A stretch of DNA of 31,474 nucleotides from Fen-1362 sp049516395 (GCA_049516395.1 JBEKTD010000018.1:1-31474); one strand, 5' to 3'; shown: positions 1-8,416, counted from the first letter of the stretch. Translations and numbers: made by a program. Notes: generated by a model not told the origin, from the sequence alone.

Positions 1-380
1 TTACAGGATTCTATCGCATCTTGATAGCAGCCAAGGTTGCCATAGGCAACGCCAAGATTATTGTGTGCCTCGGCATAATCAGGCTTGATTTTGATGGCCT
101 GCTTACAGGATTCTATCGCATCCTGATAGCGGCCAAGGTTGAGGTAGGCAGTGCCAAGATTGCAGTGTGCATCAACATAATCAGGCTTGATTTTGATGGC
201 CTGCTTACAGGATTCTATCGCATCCTGATAGCGGCCAAGGTTGAGGTAGGCAGCGCCAAGATTGCAGTGTGCATCAACATAATCAGGCTTGATTTTGATG
301 GCCTGCTTACAGGATTCTATCGCATCCTGATAGCGGCCAAGGTTGCCATAAGCAACGCCAAGATTATTGTGTGCAATATA
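1..380 (-). repeat. 102-bp direct repeats encoding TPR units
   Basis: The word aatcaggcttgattttgatg starts at 77, 179 and 281, exactly 102 bp (34 codons) apart. The units between are nearly identical at the nucleotide level, including silent positions, which suggests recent unit amplification or gene conversion within the TPR part of the partial glycosyltransferase gene. The array runs off the left edge. Confidence 0.9.
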
Positions 381-1646
381 ATTGTTTTGTGTTACCTCAA
401 TCGCATGTGTAAAAAGAGTGGAACTATTCTTCCAATAGCCTACCTGCCGGTAAGTCCCTATTCCCATAGCCGTAAGCACCATTGCCGCCGCTATACCGAG
501 GGCAATTTTTCGATACAACCATTTCGAAAGAAGTTCCGGCAGACCCCAGGCAATCACAATAAATAATCCTATATAGGGGATATAGGTATATCGGTCTGCG
601 TAGGACTGGACGCCACTTTGCACCAAACCTATGACTGGGATTAGTGTTCCGACAAACCAGAACCAGCCCACCGGCAAATACCTTTGTTCTCGTCCAAAGC
701 GAACCGCGAAAATGGATATAATAAGCAGTATCAAAACGCAGAGCACAATCTGCCAAGTTGGGATACTGACATTTTCAAAAGGATAGAATACCGCCATGTT
801 CTGGGGCCAGAACATTTTGCCAATGTATCTGACATACGACAAGAAGACATTGGCAATTCTATAAGTCGCCACCTCCCCGCTGTTTTGCTGGGAAAGGAAA
901 GTTATTACGCCTGAGACGGCCGCCAAAGCAAGGAAGGGAATTTTTTCGACTATTACGCGATGCAAAATTCGTCGCCTTTCCGGAACGGGGACTGGCTTGA
1001 CGTATTCTCCGCTTGGGGTCTTAATGGTTTGAGATGCGGCAAATCGATCCAGCGGCCAATAGTCGAGCAGCAGGAGAACAAACGGGAGCGTAACGAGCAT
1101 CGGTTTAGCTAAAAGGCCCAATGCGAACAACAGCACTGTCAGCATATAGCTAACCAGGCTGCGGCGTCTGACATATCCGACATAAGCGGCCAGTGTAAGC
1201 AGAAGGAACAACGTGCTCAATACGTCTTTGCGTTCGATAATCCACGCCACTGATTCAACATGCATTGGGTGGAGAGCAAAGGCGGCTGAGACAAACGCAC
1301 TCGGCCAGAGTGAACCGGTTATCCTTTTAAGAATCGCAAAAAGCAGCAGGGTATTTGCAATGTGCAAGAACAGATTTTCAAGATGCATCCAGTAGGGGTT
1401 GAGACCAAACAACTGGCTATCGAGCATAAAGGAAAGCCACGTCAGCGGAAGCCAGTTTCTGACGTTCGGAGTGGTAAAAGCCCAGATGATATCGTCACGA
1501 TTGAGGCCATGCGAAAAGTGCGGGTTTTCGGTTAAGAATACATTATCGTCGTAATTGATAAATTCAAAACTCCGCACCTGCCAGAAGACCAGCAAGGCGC
1601 CCAATGCCAAAACAGAGTAAACGGAAATGGCGAGATATTTTTTCAC
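1..1646 (-). CDS. TMTC-like membrane glycosyltransferase with C-terminal TPRs, partial (C-terminus beyond window)
   Basis: Reading the minus strand from a GTG at 1646 gives an open frame to the window edge (548 codons). An in-frame TAA lies seven codons upstream, so GTG 1646 is the only reasonable start. The N-terminal part is a polytopic membrane domain with NYDDN in the first loop, HPMHVESVAWI, ERKDVLSTLF, LAKPMLVTLP and ADRYTYIPYIGLF, the pattern of TMTC-type GT-C protein O-mannosyltransferases, whose first-loop acidic pair is thought catalytic. TPRs of 34 residues follow (start NLGVAYGNLGRYQDAIES, end KIKPD); at least three are complete. It is closely related to the two genes at 26862-30647 but on the opposite strand and lacks repeat-derived sequence in the DYWPL linker. 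Role in envelope protein glycosylation is inferred; donor and acceptor are unknown. Confidence 0.85.
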   Translation of the reverse strand, partial: MKKYLAISVYSVLALGALLVFWQVRSFEFINYDDNVFLTENPHFSHGLNRDDIIWAFTTPNVRNWLPLTWLSFMLDSQLFGLNPYWMHLENLFLHIANTLLLFAILKRITGSLWPSAFVSAAFALHPMHVESVAWIIERKDVLSTLFLLLTLAAYVGYVRRRSLVSYMLTVLLFALGLLAKPMLVTLPFVLLLLDYWPLDRFAASQTIKTPSGEYVKPVPVPERRRILHRVIVEKIPFLALAAVSGVITFLSQQNSGEVATYRIANVFLSYVRYIGKMFWPQNMAVFYPFENVSIPTWQIVLCVLILLIISIFAVRFGREQRYLPVGWFWFVGTLIPVIGLVQSGVQSYADRYTYIPYIGLFIVIAWGLPELLSKWLYRKIALGIAAAMVLTAMGIGTYRQVGYWKNSSTLFTHAIEVTQNNYIAHNNLGVAYGNLGRYQDAIESCKQAIKIKPDYVDAHCNLGAAYLNLGRYQDAIESCKQAIKIKPDYVDAHCNLGTAYLNLGRYQDAIESCKQAIKIKPDYAEAHNNLGVAYGNLGCYQDAIESC

Positions 1647-2216
1647 AAATTTGAACCTAACTTATCCTAAAATGGCGGCTAAAACATATTATCTGGGATT
1701 TTCCATATAACCTTGTATATATTAAATACTCGGCTATGCAACCAAGCCCTCTTTGCCTTTTGTCCCCAGCCAAAGGTGATTTTGACTATAACCTTTTACC
1801 GGTGGCTGTCAAGAGAGAAAAAGAGGTATTTTGGCAGGTTCGATGACGAAAACAAGGAATTGAAGTTTAGAGAGGTGGGGGGAGTCAAAAACTTTAGAAC
1901 TTTCGGCCTTCGGTTCGGCCAAGCGCGCATATTTGTTCGAGTTTTGATAGGGGGGGTATCACCCCGAAAGGGCCGTGTGTCTCTTATTTCATAAACTGAG
2001 CGCGTTTCTTTTGCGGTTTTTCAAGCTACACCCTTTAGCAAGCCGGTTTGGGCCTAAGTTACTTTTAAAATCAAGCTTTTCAGCATTGTTAGCCGACTTT
2101 ATTATAAGTCAGCAAAATACTTGCATTTGCTGATTTTCCGGTTAAACTACTTAGCTTTATGTTTCTGGTTCGCGGTGATGTAACGTCTTATTACCTGAGT
2201 TTTTAAGGAGAACACA
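1647..2216. other. Gene-free stretch between two divergent genes
   Basis: This 570-bp stretch separates the divergent glycosyltransferase and hppA genes. A 93-codon frame at 1713-1994 has no ribosome binding site and no recognisable protein features, and I do not call it. A GACTT/AAGTC dyad lies near 2094-2110. Upstream elements of both flanking genes are expected here; only a weak hppA promoter candidate is seen. Confidence 0.5.
2121..2148 (+). promoter_or_regulatory. Weak candidate promoter for hppA
   Basis: TTGCAT (2121-2126), a 16-bp spacer and TAAACT (2143-2148) lie about 70 bp before the hppA start. The match to the sigma70 consensus is only moderate. The same -35 hexamer occurs before the gene at 31220, which has a better -10. 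Confidence 0.25.
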
Positions 2217-4634
2217 GTGGAAACACGGTTGAAAAGTGCTGTAACGCCAATGAGGGCGTTTTTGGCAGCGGCAGTCGCCTTGTTGTGCGGCGTGCCGATG
2301 GCTTCAGCCAGCGAAGCCGATCTGATATTGCCAGACCTCAGGTCAGTCAAATTCTTCGGCGACAGGATTGATGGCTGGTCGTTGTTAATAGGGGGGCTGG
2401 TGATATGCGCCTTCGGTATGGTCTTTGGCATGGTGCAGTACTCCCGTATTAAAAATATGAAGGTGCATAAGTCGATGCTCGATATCTCTGAGCTTATCTA
2501 CGGCACCTGCAAGACATATCTGTTAACACAGGGTAAATTTATCCTTATCCTGTGGGCCCTCGTTGCAGCCATCATTTATGTTTATTTCCACTGGCTTCGC
2601 GGTATGGCCAACGCCACGGTCGCTATAATCCTCGTATGCAGCTTGATAGGTATCGCGGGCAGCTATACCGTCGCGTGGTTCGGAATGAGAATCAACACCT
2701 TTGCCAATTCACGCTCGGCCTTCGCAAGCTTGAAAGGCAAACCATTCCCGGTTTACGAAATACCGCTTAAATCAGGTATGAGTATCGGTATGCTGCTCAT
2801 CAGTATCGAGCTGTTCGTTATGCTCTGCATCCTGTTGTTCATCGACCCCAAATATGCGGGCTCCTGCTTTATCGGTTTTGCAATCGGCGAATCACTCGGC
2901 GCATCCGTGCTGAGAATCGCAGGCGGCGTCTTCACCAAAATCGCCGATATCGGCTCCGACCTTATGAAAATCGTCTTCAATATCAAAGAAGACGACGCAC
3001 GCAACCCGGGCGTCATCGCTGACTGCACGGGCGACAACGCCGGCGACTCCGTTGGCCCGACCGCCGACGGTTTCGAGACCTACGGTGTTACAGGCGTCGC
3101 GCTGATTTCTTTCATACTGCTTGCTGTCAAAGACCCGGCTATCCAGGTCCAGTTGCTCGTCTGGATTTTCGTTATGCGGCTTGTAATGATTTTCACAAGC
3201 AGCGTTTCCTACTGGATTAATGCTGCCATAGCAAAAGCCAGGTTCCAGGACGTTGATAAAATGGATTTCGAGAAACCACTGCTGTCGCTTGTATGGCTGA
3301 CCTCGTTCGTCTCAATCGGTCTGACCTATTTCGTTTCCTGGCTTGTCATACCGAATCTCGGCGATGGCTCTATGTGGTGGAAATTCGCCTCGATTATCAC
3401 CTGCGGCACAATCGCCGGCGCAGTGATTCCTGAAATGGTCAATATGTTCACAGCCGTCAAATCGGCTTATGTTCAGAACATCGTCAACGCCTCCCGCAAG
3501 GGCGGGGCTCCCCTGACCATTCTCGCGGGCTTCTGCACAGGCAATTTCAGTGCGTACTGGATGGGCTTGGCCATTATGGGCCTGATGGCAATCGCCTATG
3601 GCGTAAGCACGACCGGCCTGGATGTAATGATGATTGCTCCGTCGGTCTTTGCGTTCGGTCTCGTGGCGTTCGGCTTCCTTAGCATGGGGCCTGTAACAAT
3701 CGCTGTTGATTCATTCGGGCCAGTTGCGGACAACGCACAGTCCGTCTATGAGCTTTCGCTGATTGAGAGTATTCCGAATATCAAGGCGGACATCAAAAAG
3801 GAATTTGGATTCGAGCCTAATTTCGACAAGGCCAAGAGATTTCTCGAAGAGGCGGACGGTGCGGGCAATACCTTCAAAGCGACCGCAAAGCCCGTTCTCA
3901 TCGGCACTGCAGTTGTCGGTGCTACCACGATGATTTTCTCAATCATCATTATTCTCACTCAGGGTCTCCAGCCCGAGTTTCTGGCAAAACTGTCGATTTT
4001 GCACCCGCCGTTCCTGCTCGGCCTGATGGCTGGCGGCGCGGTCATCTACTGGTTCACGGCTGCCTCCACGCAGGCCGTATCGACCGGCGCTTATCACGCC
4101 GTGAAGTTCATTAAAGACAATATCAAGCTCGATGGTGTGACCAAGGCATCCAGCGAGGACAGCAACAAAGTCGTCGAGATTTGCACCAAGTTTGCCCAGA
4201 AGGGTATGATTAACTTGTTCCTGGTCATATTCTTTAGCACGCTCGCTTTTGCCTGTCTTGACCCCTATTTCTTCATCGGCTACCTGATTTCAATCGCCTT
4301 ATTCGGCCTGTATCAGGCAATCTTTATGGCAAACGCCGGCGGCGCATGGGACAACGCCAAGAAATACGTCGAAGTTGACCTCAGGGAAAAAGGCACCCCT
4401 CTGCACGCCGCGACCGTTGTGGGCGACACAGTCGGCGATCCGTTCAAAGATACCTCCTCGGTCTCGATGAACCCCATCATCAAGTTCAGCACCCTGTTCG
4501 GCGTCCTGGCTATCGAGCTTGCGCTTGTATTAAGCAGGAAGGTCAACATCACCCTGGCGATTGTCTTCTTTCTCATCTCAGCGTTTTTCGTCGCACGTTC
4601 ATTCTACGGAATGAGAATTAAAGACGAGGATTAA
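2217..4634 (+). CDS. hppA: Membrane-bound ion-translocating pyrophosphatase (divergent HppA)
   Basis: This 805-residue integral membrane protein hydrolyses PPi and pumps H+ and/or Na+. The GTG start at 2217 is set by AAGGAG six bases upstream. The N-terminus looks like a signal/first TM (AFLAAAVALLCGVPMASA). Substrate-site motifs are present: EDDARNPGVIADCTGDNAGD (residues 258-277), the late motif VDSFGPVADNAQS (498-509) and GDTVGDPFKDTSS near the C-terminus. Compared with the classical DLVGK-x-E loop, the sequence DLMKIVFNIKEDD is one residue shorter, placing it in a divergent subfamily. In the stretch that decides K+ dependence (GNT-F-K-A-T-A-K, Lys554) it carries Lys, typical of K+-independent enzymes, but the residue three further on is Ala557, not the usual Thr. 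Ion specificity cannot be read with certainty. It is monocistronic with its own terminator. Confidence 0.95.
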   Translation: METRLKSAVTPMRAFLAAAVALLCGVPMASASEADLILPDLRSVKFFGDRIDGWSLLIGGLVICAFGMVFGMVQYSRIKNMKVHKSMLDISELIYGTCKTYLLTQGKFILILWALVAAIIYVYFHWLRGMANATVAIILVCSLIGIAGSYTVAWFGMRINTFANSRSAFASLKGKPFPVYEIPLKSGMSIGMLLISIELFVMLCILLFIDPKYAGSCFIGFAIGESLGASVLRIAGGVFTKIADIGSDLMKIVFNIKEDDARNPGVIADCTGDNAGDSVGPTADGFETYGVTGVALISFILLAVKDPAIQVQLLVWIFVMRLVMIFTSSVSYWINAAIAKARFQDVDKMDFEKPLLSLVWLTSFVSIGLTYFVSWLVIPNLGDGSMWWKFASIITCGTIAGAVIPEMVNMFTAVKSAYVQNIVNASRKGGAPLTILAGFCTGNFSAYWMGLAIMGLMAIAYGVSTTGLDVMMIAPSVFAFGLVAFGFLSMGPVTIAVDSFGPVADNAQSVYELSLIESIPNIKADIKKEFGFEPNFDKAKRFLEEADGAGNTFKATAKPVLIGTAVVGATTMIFSIIIILTQGLQPEFLAKLSILHPPFLLGLMAGGAVIYWFTAASTQAVSTGAYHAVKFIKDNIKLDGVTKASSEDSNKVVEICTKFAQKGMINLFLVIFFSTLAFACLDPYFFIGYLISIALFGLYQAIFMANAGGAWDNAKKYVEVDLREKGTPLHAATVVGDTVGDPFKDTSSVSMNPIIKFSTLFGVLAIELALVLSRKVNITLAIVFFLISAFFVARSFYGMRIKDED

Positions 4635-4638
4635 AGGC

Positions 4639-4669
4639 AACCACAGATTACACAGATGTCACAGATTTT
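4639..4669. repeat. Dispersed word of the CCACAGATTACACAGAT family
   Basis: Just after the hppA stop lies a tract of ACAGAT-type words (ccacagattacacagatgtc). Related words occur, in either orientation, at 6607-6627 and 30669-30700. Such tracts are widespread in environmental bacterial genomes; no function is known to me. Confidence 0.6.
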
Positions 4670-4670
4670 C

Positions 4671-4705
4671 AAAGCCCTCGAATTCTTTCGGGGGCTTTTT
4701 TTATG
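4671..4705 (+). terminator. Rho-independent terminator of hppA
   Basis: AAAGCCC-t-CGAA / TTCG-g-GGGCTTT forms a GC-rich stem with a four-base loop and is followed by a T-run, 36 bp after the hppA stop. Confidence 0.9.
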
Positions 4706-4761
4706 GCAGGATTTTTTGTTTTGCCTGCCGTTCGTGTGGCGAGTTGGGGACAATTCAAAAG

Positions 4762-5313
4762 TTAATAGGACCACTTAATTTTATCCTTGACCCACGCCGA
4801 CTGGACAGGATGTCGAATGAGAACAGATGTCGATATGCTCCCACTAATACTGCTAACAAATAGTTCGTCCCACCAGTTACCGGTCCTTGGTTTTTGCATC
4901 CAATACTCTTGATAGCATTTATGCTCATATTCTTTAGCGGCCTTTTGATTGTTGGGAAATATTTTCAGTGATTTGTCACGCCACTGACAACGGAGCGGCA
5001 TTGGAACACCGCATTTGATTCCCAAGATTTGATTCCAAACCATATCATCAACAAACTGGATAACTTCTGACATGGGTAAATAGAGTTCCCATAATACCAT
5101 ATTCACACCTGTTTTTCTGATATCTTTTTTGTCCGGAAAACACCATATTATTTGTCCATCTACAACATTAATGTGTTGCCAGAGCAGTGGATATGCTTGT
5201 TTAACACCCTGCGTATTTTGATAGTATTCCGACTTAGAATGGTCTACACGACCATCCGTAATTGAAAAGTTAGGCGAGTGAATCGTCCACAAATTTACAT
5301 ATCCGTTTGGCAT
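4762..5313 (-). CDS. Hypothetical protein, tryptophan-rich
   Basis: A 183-residue protein I do not recognise. It has no signal peptide or membrane segment, is rich in Trp and aromatic residues (GNWWDELF, YQEYWMQKP, KDKIKWSY) and has scattered Cys without a clear metal motif. The ATG at 5313 has no obvious ribosome binding site. It is the last of three AT-rich minus-strand genes, 87 bp after the 100-residue gene. The low GC relative to hppA and the hydrogenase operon suggests this block arrived separately. The length of the open frame supports coding; function is unknown. Confidence 0.6.
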   Translation of the reverse strand: MPNGYVNLWTIHSPNFSITDGRVDHSKSEYYQNTQGVKQAYPLLWQHINVVDGQIIWCFPDKKDIRKTGVNMVLWELYLPMSEVIQFVDDMVWNQILGIKCGVPMPLRCQWRDKSLKIFPNNQKAAKEYEHKCYQEYWMQKPRTGNWWDELFVSSISGSISTSVLIRHPVQSAWVKDKIKWSY

Positions 5314-5400
5314 AATTCATACAATCAACCAATGCAAATCATTGCTTCTGGCTCGATTCAACGGCAATCTTATCGTTTTTTCAATAAACTCTGGTGTTTG

Positions 5401-5703
5401 TTAATAAATCGGTGACCTGTTCTTACCTCTTGCACGTTTAGCCATTGCTCGAAAATAACGAGCCCCATCACTCATATTGTATTTGCCAAACACTATCGCT
5501 GTACCATCAAGTACGGCAGCTAAATCCTCGTCAGGAAGTGCGGCTTCAGCTAACTTATCTCGGACTATCGGTACATTCGAGAAAATCTTGGCATCTTCTT
5601 CCGTTTCGCACTTGACCCAATCACAATTGTTGGATTTCATCTTAACTTCCCATTTCCCGTCATCGCACTGTCTGAGCGACAAGGGTTTTACTTCCTTTGG
5701 CAT
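5401..5703 (-). CDS. Small hypothetical protein
   Basis: A 100-residue, probably cytoplasmic protein with no recognised domain. It starts with MPKEVKPLSLRQCDDGKWEV and ends in a basic tail (RAMAKRARGKNRSP). A strong ribosome binding site (GGGAGGT) lies at the right distance before the ATG at 5703. It begins 13 bp after the 236-residue gene, so the two are almost certainly co-transcribed. The beta-rich start and the phrase CDWVKCETEEDAKIF resemble small query-type domains, but I cannot name a family. Confidence 0.65.
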   Translation of the reverse strand: MPKEVKPLSLRQCDDGKWEVKMKSNNCDWVKCETEEDAKIFSNVPIVRDKLAEAALPDEDLAAVLDGTAIVFGKYNMSDGARYFRAMAKRARGKNRSPIY

Positions 5704-5716
5704 ATTTACCTCCCTA

Positions 5717-6427
5717 TCAAGTGCCTTCTTCTGGACTGACAGTGGTTTTACTATTTGAAAGTTGTTGTCTTTCTTCCTCTACTATTAACTCGCCTTCTTG
5801 AAATCCCGCCATGATTCTTTTGACGATTTCTTTTTGAGGTAACAATGTGAAATTGTTATTACCCGAGAAAACATGTTTCAAGACGCAGCAAAACATCGGT
5901 ATTAAAGACAACTCGCAAGCTACTAATGCTTGCTCAAGATAAAACCGTTCAAAGGCATCTACAATAACAAAAGGCATTGTTTCGGTTGTTATTTCCTCAT
6001 ACCTATCACCGCAATAATGTATGGTGTTAACAAGATACACATGGAATCTTTGGCAAGTATCGGCCCAATCGCCTCCGGAATTTTTGTTCATTAAAATATC
6101 TCCATATATTTTCAAGCGATGGTTGACAATATCAACAAAACGAGAGTCATCAGACGGAAGCAAGGTTTCAGTACAACTATATAACAACTGTCTTCTTACG
6201 CCCACCTCTTGTTTGTTGCATATTTTAAGGTCTAAACGGAACAGCAAATACATACCAACTTCAAATCTTGAAGCTGCTTTAAAAGTGGGAACATTATTGG
6301 TAAGCACTTCATTTAAAGTTTTGGTTAAATACTCACAAATAGAATTGTGGGCTTTAGCAAATATTTCTGTTAAAAGCTCAATATTGTTTGGTCCTGTCGG
6401 TTTATTGAATAAATTTTCAAATATCAT
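5717..6427 (-). CDS. Hypothetical protein, probably helical
   Basis: A 236-residue protein of unknown family, the first of the AT-rich three-gene group. GAGGTG a few bases before the ATG at 6427 is a good ribosome binding site. The sequence looks alpha-helical and soluble (FAKAHNSICEYLTKTLNEVL, VDAFERFYLEQALVACELSL), with several Cys, hydrophobic helices and an acidic C-terminal tail (IVEEERQQLSNSK...PEEGT). No catalytic motif is visible. Pairing with the 100-residue protein suggests a shared job, such as a two-component defence or stress module, but nothing in the sequence proves that. Confidence 0.65.
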   Translation of the reverse strand: MIFENLFNKPTGPNNIELLTEIFAKAHNSICEYLTKTLNEVLTNNVPTFKAASRFEVGMYLLFRLDLKICNKQEVGVRRQLLYSCTETLLPSDDSRFVDIVNHRLKIYGDILMNKNSGGDWADTCQRFHVYLVNTIHYCGDRYEEITTETMPFVIVDAFERFYLEQALVACELSLIPMFCCVLKHVFSGNNNFTLLPQKEIVKRIMAGFQEGELIVEEERQQLSNSKTTVSPEEGT

Positions 6428-6580
6428 TTAACACCTCTGCTTATTATTCGAAAGATTTAACCTTTGCGGCGAAGTGATGCTTATCGGGTGTTGTGTGCTC
6501 TTGTCTCGCTTATGCAATGGTTATGTCGGCTGGAAACGAGGATTACTTAAGCAAACCAAGGGCATATAAATCAGTGGAAT

Positions 6581-6627
6581 CCTTCTTCGCTAAAGCTACG
6601 AAGGACAGGTCTGTGCAATCTGTGGTT
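6581..6627. repeat. Compound dispersed repeat downstream of the hydrogenase operon
   Basis: The element ccttcttcgctaaagctacg, with the complementary ends CCTTC/GAAGG, is followed by an inverted copy of the ACAGAT-type word (ctgtgcaatctgtggtt). It lies just past the last gene of the operon and could act as a 3' end structure, though no T-run follows on the minus strand. Confidence 0.5.
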
Positions 6628-6631
6628 CGGT

Positions 6632-7126
6632 TTATTTGTTTGTAAGCAGCTTGGTGATTGCCTTGGCGATGTGTTTGGCGGCGGCGATAACCTCTTTCGT
6701 CGGCTGTGCTCCGAAAGTTAGCGTCTTTGGCTGTATGCCTATGATTATCGCCTGAAACTTGAACGATTCGAGCAGATAACCAATTATCACCTTGAGGGGC
6801 AGGGAGTGCGTGCAAAACGATGTTCCGCCGATTGTTTCGGGTTCCATTATCTCGATATGTCCCGGTTCTTTATTGAGTTCTGCGGCGTCGATAATTATCA
6901 AATGCGTCGGCTGAAACTTCTTTATCTCGCCCGTGAGATTTTCCGGCGCCGTCTCACCTATAAAAACACGAATCTCCGGCGATGTGGTTTGCTTTGTGAT
7001 TGTTTTCTCGATTTGCTGCGCAACCAGAAGCCCCGCGATATCATCGCCGCGTAATTCTGACCCTATACCTAATACGGCGACCCGCTGGGCATTATTTAGT
7101 TTCTGTTTTAGTATCTTTGCCGGCAT
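6632..7126 (-). CDS. [NiFe] hydrogenase maturation endopeptidase, HycI type (M52)
   Basis: This 164-residue cytoplasmic protease removes the C-terminal tail of the hydrogenase large subunit after nickel insertion. It has the family start VLGIGSELRGDDIAG (Asp28/29), the strand LIIIDAAEL (Asp80) and CTHSLPL (His107), the three expected metal-sensing positions. THSLPL resembles the HycI/group 4 type. It is the last gene of the operon and its start lies 35 bp inside the preceding ferredoxin-like gene, implying translational coupling. Its presence matches the 49-residue extension after the CTDR motif of the large subunit at 8416-9651. Confidence 0.88.
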   Translation of the reverse strand: MPAKILKQKLNNAQRVAVLGIGSELRGDDIAGLLVAQQIEKTITKQTTSPEIRVFIGETAPENLTGEIKKFQPTHLIIIDAAELNKEPGHIEIMEPETIGGTSFCTHSLPLKVIIGYLLESFKFQAIIIGIQPKTLTFGAQPTKEVIAAAKHIAKAITKLLTNK

Positions 7127-7478
7127 CTGTGCCTAAAACCACCAGGAGTTTGCCGTGTTCGAGCTGAGCCAACTCGAAGTCAGGCGTGGCTTCGAGCGCC
7201 TCTTTGGGGCAGGTATCAACGCACTGGGCGCAATACAGGCATTTGGCGAGGTCAATCTCGGCGACGAATTTCTTTTCGCCGACGGTCTTAATCGTAATCG
7301 CTGCCGACGGGCAATCTCTCATACACATTTTGCAGCCGATACATCTTTCCTGGTAGAACCGCAGCTTGCCGCGGAAATTCTTCGGCATCGGCTTTTTCAC
7401 AAACGGATACATTGACGTCGCCGGCTTCTTGAAAAGCGACCGCAGCACCTGGCTTGTCATTTTCCCCGGTCTGAACAT
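7092..7478 (-). CDS. Group 4 hydrogenase ferredoxin-like subunit (NuoI-like, 2x[4Fe-4S])
   Basis: A 128-residue iron-sulphur protein with two CxxCxxCxxxCP sites: Cys46/49/52/56 (CIGCKMCMRDCP) and Cys80/83/86/90 (CLYCAQCVDTCP). The basic N-terminal stretch before the first site is typical of NuoI/HycF/MbhN proteins that lie on the membrane arm. It should pass electrons from a soluble ferredoxin to the small subunit. The start codon overlaps the stop of the NuoH-like gene (TAATG). The C-terminal tail runs to Lys-Thr-Glu repeats that overlap the protease gene. Confidence 0.9.
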   Translation of the reverse strand: MFRPGKMTSQVLRSLFKKPATSMYPFVKKPMPKNFRGKLRFYQERCIGCKMCMRDCPSAAITIKTVGEKKFVAEIDLAKCLYCAQCVDTCPKEALEATPDFELAQLEHGKLLVVLGTDAGKDTKTETK

Positions 7479-8416
7479 TATCTGGTAGCTCCCTTAATAA
7501 TCAGGTCCGCGATAAACTGCAAAAACGCCAGCGGCGCGACAACCTTCCAGCAAAAGTTTATCATCTGGTCGATTCTCAGCCGGGCGACTATCGTCCGGGC
7601 CAGCGAAATTAGCCCGATTATGAACAGCACCTTTACGAGATATAATGCGAATCCCGCCGCCGGCCCATAGCCCAGGCCGAAGGGCAGGAACACCGCCGCA
7701 AGTAATGACGCACCGACGACCAGCTCCATATCAATCGCCAATCGGAATATCGCCAGAAGCCGCCCGCCGTATTCGGTAAACGCTCCCGCGACTATTTCCG
7801 TTTCCGCCTCGGGTATATCGAAGGGCACCTTTTCCAGTTTCCCCAGAAGGGCGATTATCGCGATTACAAAACCCAAAAGGTTACACAGGATGGCCCACGG
7901 ATGAGTGCTGAAATATACTGACATCTCGCTCAGCGACCATGTATCCGCCAGCATCGCCGGCGCCAGTATGCTCAAAAACAGCGGAATCTCGTACGCGAAC
8001 AACTGCGTCAGCGAGCGTGCCGCACCAATCATCGAATATACGCTTCGTGAATACCACCCGCCGAGAAAATACGTCAGCGTGGGGACAGTCAGCAGGTATA
8101 TCACAACGACGAGGTCGCCCTTGAACGCGAATAACGCCTTCGAGCCCCACATCGGCATATAAAGAAACGCCGTGAGAATCGACGTAATTGCGACAATCGG
8201 CATCATCTTGAAAACAAGCGCATCGGCGTTCTGCGGCACCACGTCTTCTTTTGCCGACAGCTTTATAAAATCAGCTAAGGGCTGAAACCACGGGGGCCCG
8301 ATACGGTTCTGCATCAGCGCGTAAAGTTTGCGGTCAACGTATTCAGCCGTCAGCCCGAACACCGCGACGAATAAAAACCCCGGAAACACAAAGATATTGA
8401 ACAATGCCTCTGTCAT
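7478..8416 (-). CDS. Group 4 hydrogenase membrane subunit, NuoH-like
   Basis: A 312-residue polytopic membrane protein of the NuoH/HycD/EchB family, which anchors the hydrogenase domain and forms the first ion-path segment. Signature segments are AEYVDRKLYALMQNRIGPPW followed by QPLADFIKL (classically ERK..A..Q.R.GP) and PFDIPEAETEIVAGAFTEYG, whose acidic residues are the family hallmark. About eight TM helices are expected. Its ATG overlaps the stop of the large-subunit gene by one base (TAATG), showing tight coupling. Confidence 0.93.
   Translation of the reverse strand: MTEALFNIFVFPGFLFVAVFGLTAEYVDRKLYALMQNRIGPPWFQPLADFIKLSAKEDVVPQNADALVFKMMPIVAITSILTAFLYMPMWGSKALFAFKGDLVVVIYLLTVPTLTYFLGGWYSRSVYSMIGAARSLTQLFAYEIPLFLSILAPAMLADTWSLSEMSVYFSTHPWAILCNLLGFVIAIIALLGKLEKVPFDIPEAETEIVAGAFTEYGGRLLAIFRLAIDMELVVGASLLAAVFLPFGLGYGPAAGFALYLVKVLFIIGLISLARTIVARLRIDQMINFCWKVVAPLAFLQFIADLIIKGATR

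Noticed and set aside
1..395. Regular 102-bp repeats as a possible CRISPR-like array
   Set aside because: The period equals 34 codons, the whole unit is conserved without unique spacers, and it encodes TPRs.
21..566. 181-codon plus-strand frame with internal repeats
   Set aside because: Same effect: it is antisense to the TPR units of the partial gene at 1-1646.
1713..1994. 93-codon plus-strand frame before hppA
   Set aside because: No ribosome binding site, no domain, odd composition and no supporting context.
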